A stretch of DNA of 64,000 nucleotides from Phymatolithon calcareum (Eukaryota > Rhodophyta > Florideophyceae > Hapalidiales): the NCBI GenBank assembly GCA_977006965.1, contig OZ345362.1, positions 2,666,001 through 2,730,000 of the forward strand, in the 5' to 3' direction. A program made the position numbers and the translations under genes. Under the pieces are notes generated by a model. It had not been told where the DNA came from. It made no database searches and worked only from the letters and a program-made list of their open reading frames with translations. This document shows, one piece after another, positions 24,301 to 35,500 of this stretch (the stretch's first letter is position 1; every line of letters begins with the position of its first letter).

Positions 24301-24538
24301 AATGAAAATGAATGAAAATGAATGAAAATGAATGAAAATGAATGAAAATGAATGAAAATGAATGAAAATGAATGAAAATGAATGAAAATGAATGAAAATG
24401 AATGAAAATGAATGAAAATGAATGAAAATGAATGAAAATGAATGAAAATGAATGAAAATGAATGAAAATGAATGAAAATGAATGAAAATGAATGAAAATG
24501 AATGAAAATGAATGAAAATGAATGAAAATGAATGAAAA
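21371..24538. repeat. perfect tandem array of a 10-bp unit (AATGAAAATG)n
   Basis: The first unit (21371-21380) has T for G at its fourth base. From 21381 to 24530 the unit AATGAAAATG repeats 315 times with no visible variant, and a partial unit runs to about 24538. The plus strand has TGA in every frame. The minus strand has no stop in any frame, which creates a spurious open frame of more than 1000 codons (...FIFIHFHSFS...). The invariance suggests recent expansion or ongoing homogenisation, or a collapsed or padded assembly. Confidence 0.97.
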
Positions 24539-24842
24539 CATCGACTTTTCCATTGCGTCTTATTATTTCTTTGGTATTTCGCTATGCATCTACTGCTGTC
24601 CCGCCAGTTTGTCTGTTTGTGTTCAGAACGTATTGAAACTTGTGGAAGTTGGGCCTAACAGCAGTATTGCTTTCGGATTTCCAGTTTTGGAACTGTGAAA
24701 GCACGAATCTTCTCTTGCTCTCTGCAGAAGAGCTTCTTTGTGGAGAAGTTTTCCAGAATACATTGAAAAGCTTGGAGAAAATTGGCAAGGTTGAGAGAAT
24801 TGTTTTCGACGTGGCCCATTTGATTCCACGTTCCGACGAATA

Positions 24843-25559
24843 TCACTCTTGTATGGCTATGATGAGACATCGATTTGAGTCCGTTAGATACGCCTCACTA
24901 CTGATCATGCGTTTCGCCGCTGCGGTGCACCTTTTCAGCGTTTTCCAGTGAATTTTCGGCCATAGAATCTTGTGCATGTTCATCAGGTGATTGTGTGTAT
25001 CCCGATTTGAGTCCGTTAGATAAGCCTCACTACTGATCATGCGTTTCGCCGCTGCGGTGCACCTTTTCTCGTGCGCTTGTTTCATCTTCGCCGCTTCAGC
25101 TTCCATCGCTGCTTCTGCTTTGAGCTGTTCTATTCGCACTTGCCGATTTTCCACCTCCTTATTTCTCACCTTCTTGAGATGATCGATGCGATTTAAAAGC
25201 TTCCCCAGGGTCTTGACTGACGCATCCTTCTTTGATATACAAACAGTGTTCGGAGAAGCGTCAATATCTGCAATGACAGACAAGGCTTTGTGAGCTTCCT
25301 CCTTCACATGTTCAATATACTGCAGCACACTCTGGCTCGCCAACTTGCTAATTCTCAGGTTCATTGCCGCATGATTCAAACGGACACCACTTGCAGCACT
25401 CTGTACTTTCTCGTCGACGCATTTCATAGTAAGGTTATCAAAGTTCCTTCTCGTCACCTTCAACTTCGCGCCCTTCCTTGGCGGCGCCTTCTCTTGCAGT
25501 ATGCTGAAATAGAAACCAAAACGCCTCCAACCTTCTTGCTCTTCGCGTTTCCCAAACAT
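24843..25559 (-). CDS. hypothetical coiled-coil protein
   Basis: 238 codons from ATG 25559. Residues about 110-165 are a strongly charged helix (LKKVRNKEVENRQVRIEQL..., AAMEAEAAKMKQAHEKR), a likely coiled coil. The C-terminus contains the segment KRCTAAAKRMISSEAYLTDS twice because of a 66-bp DNA duplication (24871-24936 and 25003-25068). The second copy may be a recent addition that altered the natural end. An upstream ORF in another frame, 25460-25648 (ATG, CPAVKCVLDGTVYCAYFADR), reads as protein-like and overlaps the start, so the true gene may be longer with a frameshift or intron. No family is recognised. Confidence 0.4.
   Translation of the reverse strand: MFGKREEQEGWRRFGFYFSILQEKAPPRKGAKLKVTRRNFDNLTMKCVDEKVQSAASGVRLNHAAMNLRISKLASQSVLQYIEHVKEEAHKALSVIADIDASPNTVCISKKDASVKTLGKLLNRIDHLKKVRNKEVENRQVRIEQLKAEAAMEAEAAKMKQAHEKRCTAAAKRMISSEAYLTDSNRDTHNHLMNMHKILWPKIHWKTLKRCTAAAKRMISSEAYLTDSNRCLIIAIQE
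24871..25068. repeat. 66-bp direct duplication
   Basis: The copies at 24871-24936 and 25003-25068 differ at one base (C/A in GATACGCC versus GATAAGCC). They are separated by 66 bp of unrelated sequence. The repeat lies inside the 3' end of the coiled-coil ORF and is in frame, so the encoded tail is also duplicated. Confidence 0.9.
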
Positions 25560-25649
25560 TGTAGAACGCCGTTTCGCGACTCCCTGTCAGCAAAGTAGGC
25601 ACAATACACTGTCCCGTCCAAAACGCACTTGACCGCCGGACAATTCATG

Positions 25650-28040
25650 TCCCTAAAAAATCCATGATTTCCTGCGAAAACATGGACGGAGGAGCCTCTC
25701 CGTCATGGCGTACCACTTTTAGCGCAGGATCGAGCTACATTGCGACGCAAGCTGCCAGCTTCTCGAGAGTCGTGCAGCGATGGGCGGGCGTGGGTGCCGC
25801 GGCTTTGTATCGAAAAAGAGGAGACGTTAAAAACTATGCCAGGCATTGTGTGGCGTCCAACACCACTATCATACCCTCCATTTCCTATAAGGCTAGCTCC
25901 CTTCAAATTGTCATTACGGCTTGCATTTACAGCGAGCCCATACAGATAGCATTACAGTCATTACAGTACCGCAAGTTTCGATACGTACTTACACCATGAA
26001 GGATCACCAAGGGCAAACTATAGAACTGCGGCTTACAGCTCACAGCTGCTTTACACTGCTTATATGTGCTTACACTGTAAACAGCGGCGCTCCAGATTCT
26101 TCCATTGGTCCATTTCCCATACTGCCAAGTCATCCTTTGATCCAATTCGTTTTCTGTAAAGGTCGCCGTTTGCGGCACTCTCGGCGTTTTGCCACGGAAA
26201 AACTCGATAACAGCCAGTTAGCCAACTTGTGAGTTTCGAACCCCACAACTGAGCAATAAAAATTAAAACAAAAGAATAATATTTTTATTTAAAATATTCT
26301 AGCCTACTAATTAGTTCTAATTCATAGTATTGTTCATGGATTGAATATTGCACTCAAAGAAGTAAAAGCAGCATTTGTCCCAGAGGAGAAGGCGTTCTCT
26401 TGACGGAGGACTAAATTATCGGCACGAGAAGAAACAACTCGGGTTTCACTCTGTCGAAAGACTCGCACAAATTGAACACTGAGAGGAGCTTCTTTTAGAC
26501 TTGTCGGCGGAACGAACGGTGCGGGAGAGCTCAGTGAGGAATTCCTTTGCGGAGGAGGACTCGGGGGCACAAAGTTCAGAAGAACACCGGCCATCATCGC
26601 CCTGCAGAGAGCCCAGATCGCTTGGAACTTTGTACGGACGGCTTGTAACGTTCGCGGATTGGGGGTAAGTTTCATTTCTTCGATTTTGTCAGTGAGCTGC
26701 TGCAAAAAGGCTATGTCCGGTCAGAAATGAAGAATCGAAACCTCATTCCAAATGAGAGCCGTTTCTGTCACGAGCCACTCCATGGTGCTTCTTGTGTGCT
26801 GCTTTAGCTAAATTACTTTACTTCACTTTACAATACTTAAGTAGAAAAATGTCAGAAGATAGCTACTGCCAAAACAGCAAATGCTGCCCTTACTAAGAGC
26901 AACATTTGCTGATATGCCACTATACAGGTCTATTAATAAGTAGTTAATAAATTTTATTAATCGACCTGTATTAGTGTATTCAGTAAAAATAGGGAATAGT
27001 TTTTGAAGTAACGAAACTTGTGTTTTTGTTATGTAGTGAAACCTGTTTTTCTTGCGTACAGCAGTTTAGCATGGTATATTCTACGTGGAGTCCCGTCATG
27101 CGAACGGCTCGAGCACAGGAGATTAAGATGTAGAACCCCCATTGCCAAGGGACAGAGACATATTCGGGGATTGAGTCCGGGGGGTAGCTTCACAGTCAGC
27201 AGAGCTCAGCACTTCAGGAGAGGAGGAAGTTGCGGCTCCTCGAAAGTTGGATACAAAAATCGAGCAGATGTCCTTCCTCTGTGTGCGGCAAAAATACCCT
27301 TCAGGAACCGCACACCAAGAACCACCTCATCGACAACCGCGGGATGTTCTAGGCCCGCCGCGCCAATATGATTAGTCCAAGATGCGTATTCCTTGTTCCA
27401 TGAGCTGCTCGAAGAATATTATGGACTTAAGTGCGAACAGTTCATACTATGTGCATTAAACGTTTCATTAAAGTTTTGTGCTCTTCTGCGAACGGTTTAT
27501 GTTATGAGAATACATTTTGGCTGTACTGACTCTCAGTGCCCTCGTCTTTTGTGCGAACTGTGTGTGATATTGGGACTATATGTTACATAAACTATTCAAG
27601 GTACGCCATGAAATGATTTCGTCAACGGTTCATGACACGCGAGATACATATAGTAGGATCCGCTCGTGCTTCTTTACGACATGTCGTGCAAACAGCGAGT
27701 TATAGTCGTGCTTCTTGTTCCATACGCACAGTACAGAGATGCTGCTCGAATAATTCGTGCTATGAGGGCTTCTGGACATCGATTGCTAGGAACTCTATCC
27801 TTTGAAGAACTGTTTGTGCTACCTCAAGCCTGTCGCCTGAACGGTTCGTGAAATATATGATACTCCACGTTCTGAATTCTGAGCAGCTCGTTGAATACTT
27901 ATGAATTGATACTTGAATTATCTCCGGTCACATCTGATCCTTCATATTTGAGAGCTTAACTGCTGGTCAGAAACAATTGTTTTATGATATTTCCCAGTGG
28001 TAAGCACTTGTCTATATATTACGGTCTGACATGACACCAA
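25650..28040. other. stretch of weak or degraded coding sequence
   Basis: A minus-strand open frame at 26334-26702 (EEMKLTPNPRTLQAVRTKFQ, then Pro/Ser-rich) has protein-like composition but lacks an ATG, since the frame begins just after a TGA. Minus-strand segments at 25927-26248 (FTENELDQRMTWQYGKW) may belong to the same decayed gene. Two hairpins sit at 26875-26970. The interval 27000-28040 holds only short frames. No function can be assigned. Confidence 0.3.
26875..26970. repeat. two adjacent inverted repeats (hairpins)
   Basis: The first has 13-bp arms, 26875-26887 and 26899-26911 (CAGCAAATG.TGC), with one mismatch and an 11-nt loop. The second has 17-bp arms, 26923-26939 and 26954-26970 (TACAGGTC.ATTAATAA), with one mismatch and a 14-nt loop. 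They stand 11 bp apart in an AT-rich context. They could be a worn MITE or part of a 3' processing region. Confidence 0.7.
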
Positions 28041-28042
28041 TA

Positions 28043-28915
28043 CAGGGGGGGTTGCAGAATAGTGCCGAATTTATTAGTGCTACATCCCTATTAGTGCTAC
28101 CCCTTACGCGTTGCCACAGTTATCATATGCTTCAGCTGCCCGCCGGTTTTCTCAGCTGGTGACCATGATGACCAACAAAAACGGCACACGAACACGGCTC
28201 AATCTACACCACAAGCTGGAGGCGCTTAGTATGCTGAACAAAGGAACTCCGGCAGCAGTGGTGATGGCGCGATTCAAAGTTTCATCTCGATTCATAACGA
28301 AACTCCGAAAAGAAGGCGAATAGTTGCTTCGTAGGGCTGACGAAGAAGGGCGGTCTCTAAGCTCGAAATCCATGCGAAATGCACAGTACCCGCAGATTGA
28401 CGAGAAAGTATTTCGTTTCTGCGAAATTGCGCGCTCAATTAAGCTGCCCGTTACGCAGGATCTGATTCGTGAGCGCGCTTTACTCGTTCGGGAGGGCTTT
28501 TTGAAATGTGGGCAACTGATTTATGCCGACCGAGCACGATTTGAAAAGTTTAGTGCCTCTGTTGGTTGGTGCCAGAAATTCGTTAAGCGGCATGGTATCA
28601 TCTCGACCTCATTGTCTGGGCAAGCTGAGAGTGCCACAGTAGATAAGGCTGCAGAAAGTATGGCTGAGCTGCATGAGAAGTTGCGTGACTTTGACGTTGA
28701 AAACATCTATAACGTGGACGAAACTGGGTTACTCTTCAAACTGCTGCCGCGTCGTTCGGACATAATGTCCTACGAAAACAAAAAAACGCTACGAGGCACA
28801 CGCAATATGAATGACAAAAACCGCATCACAGCGTATGATTTTGCATAATGCCATACCCCAATAGTGCGTGTGATATCAGTTTGGCACGGGGTAGCACTAA
28901 TCGAAGACCCCCCTG
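28043..28915 (+). mobile_element. non-autonomous pogo/Tigger-like element with intact TIRs
   Basis: Left end CAGGGGGGGTTGC...TAGTGC begins at 28043. Right end ...GGTAGCACTAATCGAAG followed by a C-run and CTG closes at 28915. The terminal inverted repeats are roughly 25-30 bp with a few mismatches, and the element is bounded by TA at 28041-28042 and 28916-28917. At 873 bp it keeps only the first half of a pogo transposase (28165-28848). The DDE domain is cut off just after its start and joins directly to the right TIR region, so this is an internal-deletion derivative that would need a transposase from elsewhere. Confidence 0.85.
28165..28848 (+). pseudogene. truncated pogo/Tigger-type transposase
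   Basis: The ATG at 28165 begins an N-terminal psq-type helix-turn-helix (LHHKLEALSMLNKGTPAAVV, FKVSSRFITKLRKEGE). A TAG at 28321 follows. The frame then resumes with a CENP-B/Tc5-type DNA-binding half: RFCEIARSIKLPVTQDLIRE, FEKFSASVGWCQKFVKRHGI. The DDE_1 domain opens with ENIYNVDETGLLFKLLPRRS (first catalytic Asp) and TLRGTRNMNDKNRITAY, then ends at TAA 28846-28848. The rest of the catalytic domain is missing. The frame is otherwise well kept, so inactivation is not old. Confidence 0.85.
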
Positions 28916-28917
28916 TA

Positions 28918-29785
28918 CCAAGTTTGTGTCACGGAGTAGGATTCGGAAGAGTTTGGAAAAATCAAAAAAAATTATTTTCCTCCCGTGTGATGAGGCACGG
29001 ATGCCCCTGTTTTGGAACATTTTAGGAGAGGAGCAGGGGAGGGCAGATTTCAGGAAATGCATACCTCCTCTGTGTACTTCACTATGCCGTTTCTACTGAT
29101 GCATGATGCTAGTTATCAAAGATACGTGCCCTGATCTGTATCTTGCAATACAGTTCAGAGCTGATACCCGTCGAGCACGTAATTATCAAAGCTTAACTTT
29201 CAAATTACACATTCCATAAATGAAAATTTGAAAATTTTTCACACATTACATACCATATAGGAAACGCTCGTTTTATGCACTAAGAAGATGCGGGAAAGTG
29301 TGAACAAGTGAGTAATGTTATGATTTTTGAAAAACGTGGAAAAGATTGTATTTAATTTCACAGTCCCGCAACACCAAGGTTCGCTCAGACATCTACTTCC
29401 GCGAAAATTGATGCGTATTCCTCGTCAATGCATATTGATGCTCAGAAACCTTCAACGGTACGTAGACTACTTTAGCAGCCGTACTCATTGACGGTCAATG
29501 CAAGTACAACTTGTCTTGTTCGCAACAGAAACAAATTCACATTTGACGGCGAAATGTAGAGTTATTGTGTGGAATAACTGGATAATATCGTGCTTCGTTT
29601 TGCGCAGCTTTCTGAACCAATTTTTGATGGACTTCATGCGCAGCAACAGTGAACATGAGCGGTGATTTTCGTGGAACGCACAATACTGTGAACGTATGAA
29701 ATGTTCGCAGTACAGTGTTTCCCAAAAACTATTGTAACTTTCAAATCATTGGTAAGACGTTTCAAAGTTCCGTACGCGAAACTGC
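28918..29785. other. intergenic stretch, nothing recognised
   Basis: AT-rich, with only short open frames; it separates the pogo derivative from the LTR retrotransposon. No repeat or domain was noticed. Confidence 0.45.
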
Positions 29786-29790
29786 AACAT

Positions 29791-30179
29791 TGTGGGGATA
29801 AAAAGAGAGAGAAAAAGAGAGAGAGAGGTGTTTTTGTTTGTTTTTCTTTTTGTTGGGGGGGCTCTTTGGTGCGGACCGTGAGCTGCCCTCCTTCTCGCCG
29901 AAGGTCAAAGTAGGATACTATATAAACTAGCGCTAGGTTTTGCCGGAGCTCTTGCGAGCAGCACCCAGCTCACTGTAAGACTAACTAAACGAGGGGACAA
30001 TTAATAAAATATAACTCTATTGGAGATCTGCCTTCGTCAGCGAATTTGTAAACGGTACACCGCCAACCTGGCGACATCGGCAAGCAACCGGATGCGCTGG
30101 GTATGATAGTAACAGCAATGATTCCTTCGGCACGTTCTGGCCTATTCAATCAACAAGACGGCCAATATTGGGGTCAGCA
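29791..30179 (-). repeat. 3' LTR of the gypsy element
   Basis: On the plus strand it reads TGTGGGGATAAAAAG...ATTGGGGTCAGCA. It contains a (GA)n-rich tract, a TATATAAA-like motif and a G-run. About 8 single-base differences separate it from the 5' LTR (roughly 2 %). The left flank is AACAT. Confidence 0.97.
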
Positions 30180-32588
30180 GGGGGCACAACCGGGACGGCG
30201 CTCGTCCCGACGCCGGCGATCTCACCACCTACAACAGCATCGTGCAATCCGACATGACACACAATCGCCGCAAACGACTGCAAGGCGGCCCGGAACATCG
30301 GGGCGGGACCGGCTGCCTCGAACATGGAACCGGCAAACTTTGTACGTGCGTTAGTGGGACGAGTTGGTGACTTGCGCGGCGGACTTGCACTTGGACCTCT
30401 GGACTGTACTGAAGTGGACGCACGGGGTTCTGCCGGTCTCTTCTCGGCGTGTGGGGCGTTTGCACGGGGTGGCGGCGTGGCGCGCTGATATGTCTGTGTC
30501 GGTTGTTGCGGCGGTGGGGGTGCGGGTGGGAGATATGCTGTCTGCTGCGGTGGCGGGGTCCAGTGGTTTACTTTGGCGGTTTTGTCCAGTGGGGGTTTTT
30601 GCAGCACGAGTACGGTCGCTAATGGTGATCCGGTCAGACCGTCGAGATTGCCCACCGCGAGCGAGAATGGGTCCGCACCGCGCGAATGGCACGCAATTGA
30701 AAGACCCAGGAATTCGATCGATCTTGTATCTTTGCATGTGGTGGGGACGTCTCTTTTTGACGCGGGTGCAAGTACTGCGCGCGGCGACGCGGTACTTGTG
30801 CAATCGTGCATATTGCGTGTCCATGGCAATGGATTTCTCTTCCCGGACGAGGTATTGCGTGGATGCAGTTTATGCCCTACAAAAATCCTGTGCACGGAAA
30901 AATGAGTGCAGCGCCTATCCGCGCTGCCATTGTTGGCTAAGCTCGATGGATGAATGAGCCACGCGGTTATTTAGCAGCAATTGGCATGAGGGCGTCAAGC
31001 CAGCGGCCCGCACGTTGTCGTCGACGACATCGGTGTATGCACCGGTTATTGGGTACTGCTTGGCAGATGGGCGATATGTCGGGATCGATGACCTCGATGG
31101 GGGCGGCGGGGTTCTTCGAGGGCGGTGGACTTGAGATTACCTTTTGCAAGTCGGTGCGAGGAGGCGGTCGGATATTGGGGGGAGAACGGTACAGAATGCG
31201 ATGGTGCACCACGCCAGAATGAAAACGACGAGAAGGGTGGGACGCGCCATGACGGTGATGTGGTGCGGATGTGGATGGGATGCAGGAGGATCTGGGTGAT
31301 GTTGCATGCAGGTGTGGTTGTTGTCGTCGCTTTTGTGTTGGTGGGCGGCATGATTTTTGCGGGTCGTCGTGATGGGCATGTTCGACATGCGTTGACGGAT
31401 GGTGTTCAGAAGGGAGATCCATTCCACATGTGGGCAGTGCGGGCGGATGTGCGACGATGGGATCATGATGAGTTGGGGTGGGAGCGTGCTCTTCAAGGTT
31501 GTGTGCGGTGTGCCTCGTGATGAGAGGTATGGTGCACAGCATGGTGCGGTGCATGATGTGGGTCGAGGTGTACTTCATGGTGTGCCTCGTGATGTGCCCC
31601 GTCATGGTGTTCCTCACGGTGGGCCTCGTGGGTGTCCTCGTGGTGGTCCTCGTGGTGGGCCTCATGGTGAGATGCAGGGTGTGACACATATCGGTCTCGG
31701 AGTGGTCGGCAACGGGTCAGTATCGGTGGCAGCCATTAGAAGCAAGAAGGAAGTGATGCGAAGGACGAAACAAACTGGAACCCAAAGAGAGGATACTGGA
31801 AACCGATGTTATTGTGAGTGTTTTAACACTGTTTTTATGAAGCGCTTCACTGTTGAGGCGAGGTGGTCGATTTGTTTCTGATGATGCTTTTGGTACTGTC
31901 TTTGCGTGACGATGATTCTGCAGGTAGCGACGGAGGCCTGCGCGACGGCGAATTGGTCGCGTGTGAAACAGGACGATATAAACGATGGATGCTTCGCTGT
32001 TTTTACTGTTGGTTCTAATGACATTTGATATTGTGCCGGCGGCGGGAAGGACTTCTAGAGGTGGTCGACGAAATGATCTGCTTAAGGCCTCTCCTCACTC
32101 CTGTGGTGACGTACTTCGTACATGTGTCCCGCTTTCTCTGGCGTGAGTGCGGTAGTGGAGGACGGCTGACGGCTGATCGTTAGATCCCGTGAGGTTACAC
32201 GCAACCTTTCGCAATCATTGCGGCGGTCTATTGAGGGCCCCCGAGTGGTCTCGGGGGAGCAGGGGTATCCGGTCTTGGCTTCGGCCTCGATGTTGTAATC
32301 CTCCCCCACTACCAAGCGCGATATCGGTTCGCCGATGCGGAGATGATTCAGGATGGAGGGCCGAGCACAGCGAATCTGCTGGTGGGCAGATCGTGTCCTA
32401 TGCGAAATACCTCGAACTTTTCCTTCGGTCGCCGGCGTGGTTGATGTCCATAGAGCGCGAACGGTGATCGTGGTGGATATTGATGATTGTGGAGCATTGT
32501 GGTGGTGCGGTGGAAGTGGTATGGACTGATGGTCTCCGGTGATGCATGGATAGCGGACTGGAGGCAATGGTTTGAAGGCTCCTCACGA
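30180..32588 (-). other. extra 3' segment of the gypsy element with candidate third ORFs
   Basis: This 2.4-kb segment between pol and the 3' LTR holds several minus-strand frames. The pol frame reopens after TAG and TGA for 167 codons (to 32082). A 71-codon ORF has ATG 32024. A 240-codon ORF (ATG 31689 to 30967) is Thr/His/Pro/Arg-rich. In the pol frame at about 31250 sits MARPTLLVVFILAWCTIAFC, a textbook signal-peptide-like start that stops after 37 codons. A Pro-rich frame (30895-30146) ends inside the LTR with a hydrophobic segment. This could be a decayed third (envelope-like) gene or captured host sequence. No envelope family is recognised. Confidence 0.45.
31493..31687 (-). repeat. His-codon-rich imperfect tandem repeats
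   Basis: A degenerate short-period tract, GGTGGGCCTCGTGGTG-like on the plus strand. In one minus-strand frame it gives runs such as HHEAHHEDHHEDTHEAHREE; the other frames are Thr/Arg- and Pro-rich. The repeat, not selection, may explain the open frames here. Confidence 0.7.
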
Positions 32589-35500
32589 CTACGACAGACG
32601 AACCGGTTCGTTTCGCTCTCTCTTGTGGTATCGGGCGAGGCGACGTGCGTGGATACTTCGGCGCGATCGGCGCCCGGTCGGTGCTTGTAGTGCGTAACGA
32701 GGATGGTCGGCCGTGGTAACGCGATAAGGACCTGTCCATTTGGATGTACCTAACGGAAGCTTGAATCCCATCTGTGCCATGTGGTTGTACATGAGGACGT
32801 CATCGCCGACTTTAAAAGTTTGCACCTGCGTTTTTCCTGCAGGGACAATCTTTTCTGCGCGCTTGGCGAGAATTGTAGTGACTTCAACAAAACGCGCCTG
32901 ATCCGGCCTATGTGAAGCGTCATGTATGCGATACTCGGCGAATCTTGGTGCGACACCATACAGAAGTTCGAAAGGAGAAAAGACACTCCGGTTCGGGCGT
33001 CGACGGTACCCTGTCAGCACTGATGGAAGAGCTTTATCCCAGTTGTTGGTGGCCTTTTCGATAGATTTGTACAGACCGGCTTTCAACGTGCGAACCATTC
33101 TTTCGGCTCTTCCATTAGACGACGGCGAGTAAGGTGAAACGAAGCGCAATGTGGTGTAGATCTTGTCGGCGTAGTCTTGTGTGTGCGCCGCTGTGAACTG
33201 CGTACCATTGTCGCTTAGGATGTTACGAGGGGTACCGTCGTGCTGCACGATGTGCTCGCGGATAAACTTGACGACATCCGTGCTGAGGGCGTTTGGAAGC
33301 ACGGCAACTATCGGCCATCCCGTTAAATGCTCAACTCCGATAAGGAGGTAGCGATTTCCGTTAAGCGAACGAGGCAGCGGTCCAGCGAAGTCCAGCGACC
33401 ATGTATCGAAGATACCGCTTATTGGCTGGTGTTGAGTTGAATTGTACTTGGTGTACGGTGTGCTCTTCTGGCACTCATCGCATGTGCGAACGTACTTGGC
33501 GACATTGTTCCGCATCGAGGGCCACCAGTAGCGGTCTGAAATTATTTTGTATGTAGCGCGGAAGTCCCAATGCCCGATGTCGTCATGAAGAGAAATAATG
33601 ACCTCTTCCCGGTTTTCAACATCCGGAATAAACCGGGCACCCTTCTTTGTGCGCCGGAACAGCTTCGACCCCGTCACAATAAAATTATTCGCCTTCTTCT
33701 TAATGGCTCGTGAGTATCCCGGCGCCTTGATACCGGGACTTTGAAATGTCTCAAGGTACTTGGCGACTTCCATAAGCGACTCCTCAACGGATTCGCTGTA
33801 TGAAACCATAGCGCAAGGCTCCGGTCGGTGCTTTCCATGGTTGCATGGGTGTCGGGAGCAATAATCTGCGTTCCCATTAGACTTTCCCCTCCGGTATTGG
33901 ACTTCGAAATCGTAATCTGCAAGGAAGCAGAGCCATCGAACGATTCTTCCGTGCCGGTCCTCTTTGTTGAACGTGTGCTGGAGTGCTTGATGATCGGAGA
34001 AAAGGATAACTCGGTTGGATAACAGAAAGTGCCGGAACTTCTTAAAGGCGAACACAACTGCAAGGGCCTCACGTTCGAAAGTGCTGTAGTTACGTTCGGC
34101 TGAGGACAGTGATCGACTGGCGTACTGCACTGGATGTTCACGACCGTCCTCATCAAGCTGCGATAAAACCGCTCCAACTGCTTGTGACGAGGCGTCCGTA
34201 GAGACAATGAATGGTTTATCCATTAAGGGGAACGACAGAATCGGAGCTCTGCACAGGGCGTTGCGAAGACACTCAAATGCGTCCTCCATAGCGCCGGTCC
34301 ATTCAAAGTCCACGTTGACAGAAATTTTCTCGTGGAGAGGGCGGGATATCTTCGCGAAACCGTTGATGAAGCGTCGGTAGTAAGACGCGAGACCCAGAAA
34401 CGACCTCAGCTCTGTTCGTGTCTTCTGTCGCGGTGCATTCTGGATGATGTCGATCTTGTCTGCGTCGACTCGGATTCCATCCCCATCGACAACGTGACCC
34501 AGAAGCTTGATGCGAGTCTGAATAAACTGGCCCTTCGTGATCTTCATACGCAGACCATGACTGGCATGCTTGTTGAACATGGCATCAAGGTGCAGGAAAT
34601 GTTCCTCGACGCTCTTCGAGTGGACGACAATGTCGTCCAGATACACTCGGACAAAGTCCATGTCTTGAAAAATCTGGTCCATCATTCTCTGGAATGTGGC
34701 TGGTGCGTTCATCAGGCCGAATGGCATGACTTCAAACTGAAATGTTCCATACTTGCACACGAATGTCGTCTTCTCTTTACAAGCCTCCAACATTTTGATT
34801 TGCCAGAATCCGCTGAAGAGATCGACGGTAGAGAACACGGAACTGCCCGAAAGATTTTCGATAATCTCATCCGGTCGTGGAAGGGGCCAACGATCCGGAG
34901 TCATGAGCTTGTTGAGTTTCCTGAAATCGACGCAGAACCTCGGTGTACCATCAGATTTGTTGGCAATGACGACAGGGAAGGACCAGGCTGACGATGCAGG
35001 ACGGATAATACCGGCGTCGAGCATGCGCTCAATCTCATTCTTGACAATATCGTTGTGCATCGGCGGAAGACGGCGAGCACGGTGATAGATTGGATTGTCG
35101 GAAGAAAGAGAGAATGAATGCGTTGTGGGAACGGTGGATGGACGAAGATCATCGAGTGACTCAGCGACTATATCGCGAGCCTGCAGTAAAGAAACGAGCT
35201 TGTTTTGGGACGCGTTGTCTAAGTGGGACGTTTTCTGGTAGATGACGGGTGCTTTAAAGGGCACTTCTTCCTCATGACCGATCACATTCAGGGCGAGGAC
35301 CATACCTTCATCATCGGCGTCGGAACCCAGGTTCTGGTCAAAGTCGGAGTCGGAGTCTGCACTGGAATCGGAATCACTCTCCGACTCGGAAGTAAACTCT
35401 TCTTCATCGGTGGAGTCGAAGTCACGCGATTCGTGGACAAGATTGAGCCTAACCCTCTCTCCACCGTACTTGATTTTGACTATGCTGCGCCCGAGGTCCA

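Noticed and set aside
21329-24553. 1074-codon minus-strand open frame (repeating FIFIHFHSFS)
   Set aside because: A by-product of the 10-bp satellite, which lacks stops in all minus-strand frames; no start context, no domain, and flanking codons are unrelated.
30364-30957. 197-codon plus-strand open frame inside the gypsy element
   Set aside because: Antisense to the element and without any motif; it arises from the GC- and Pro-codon-rich minus strand.
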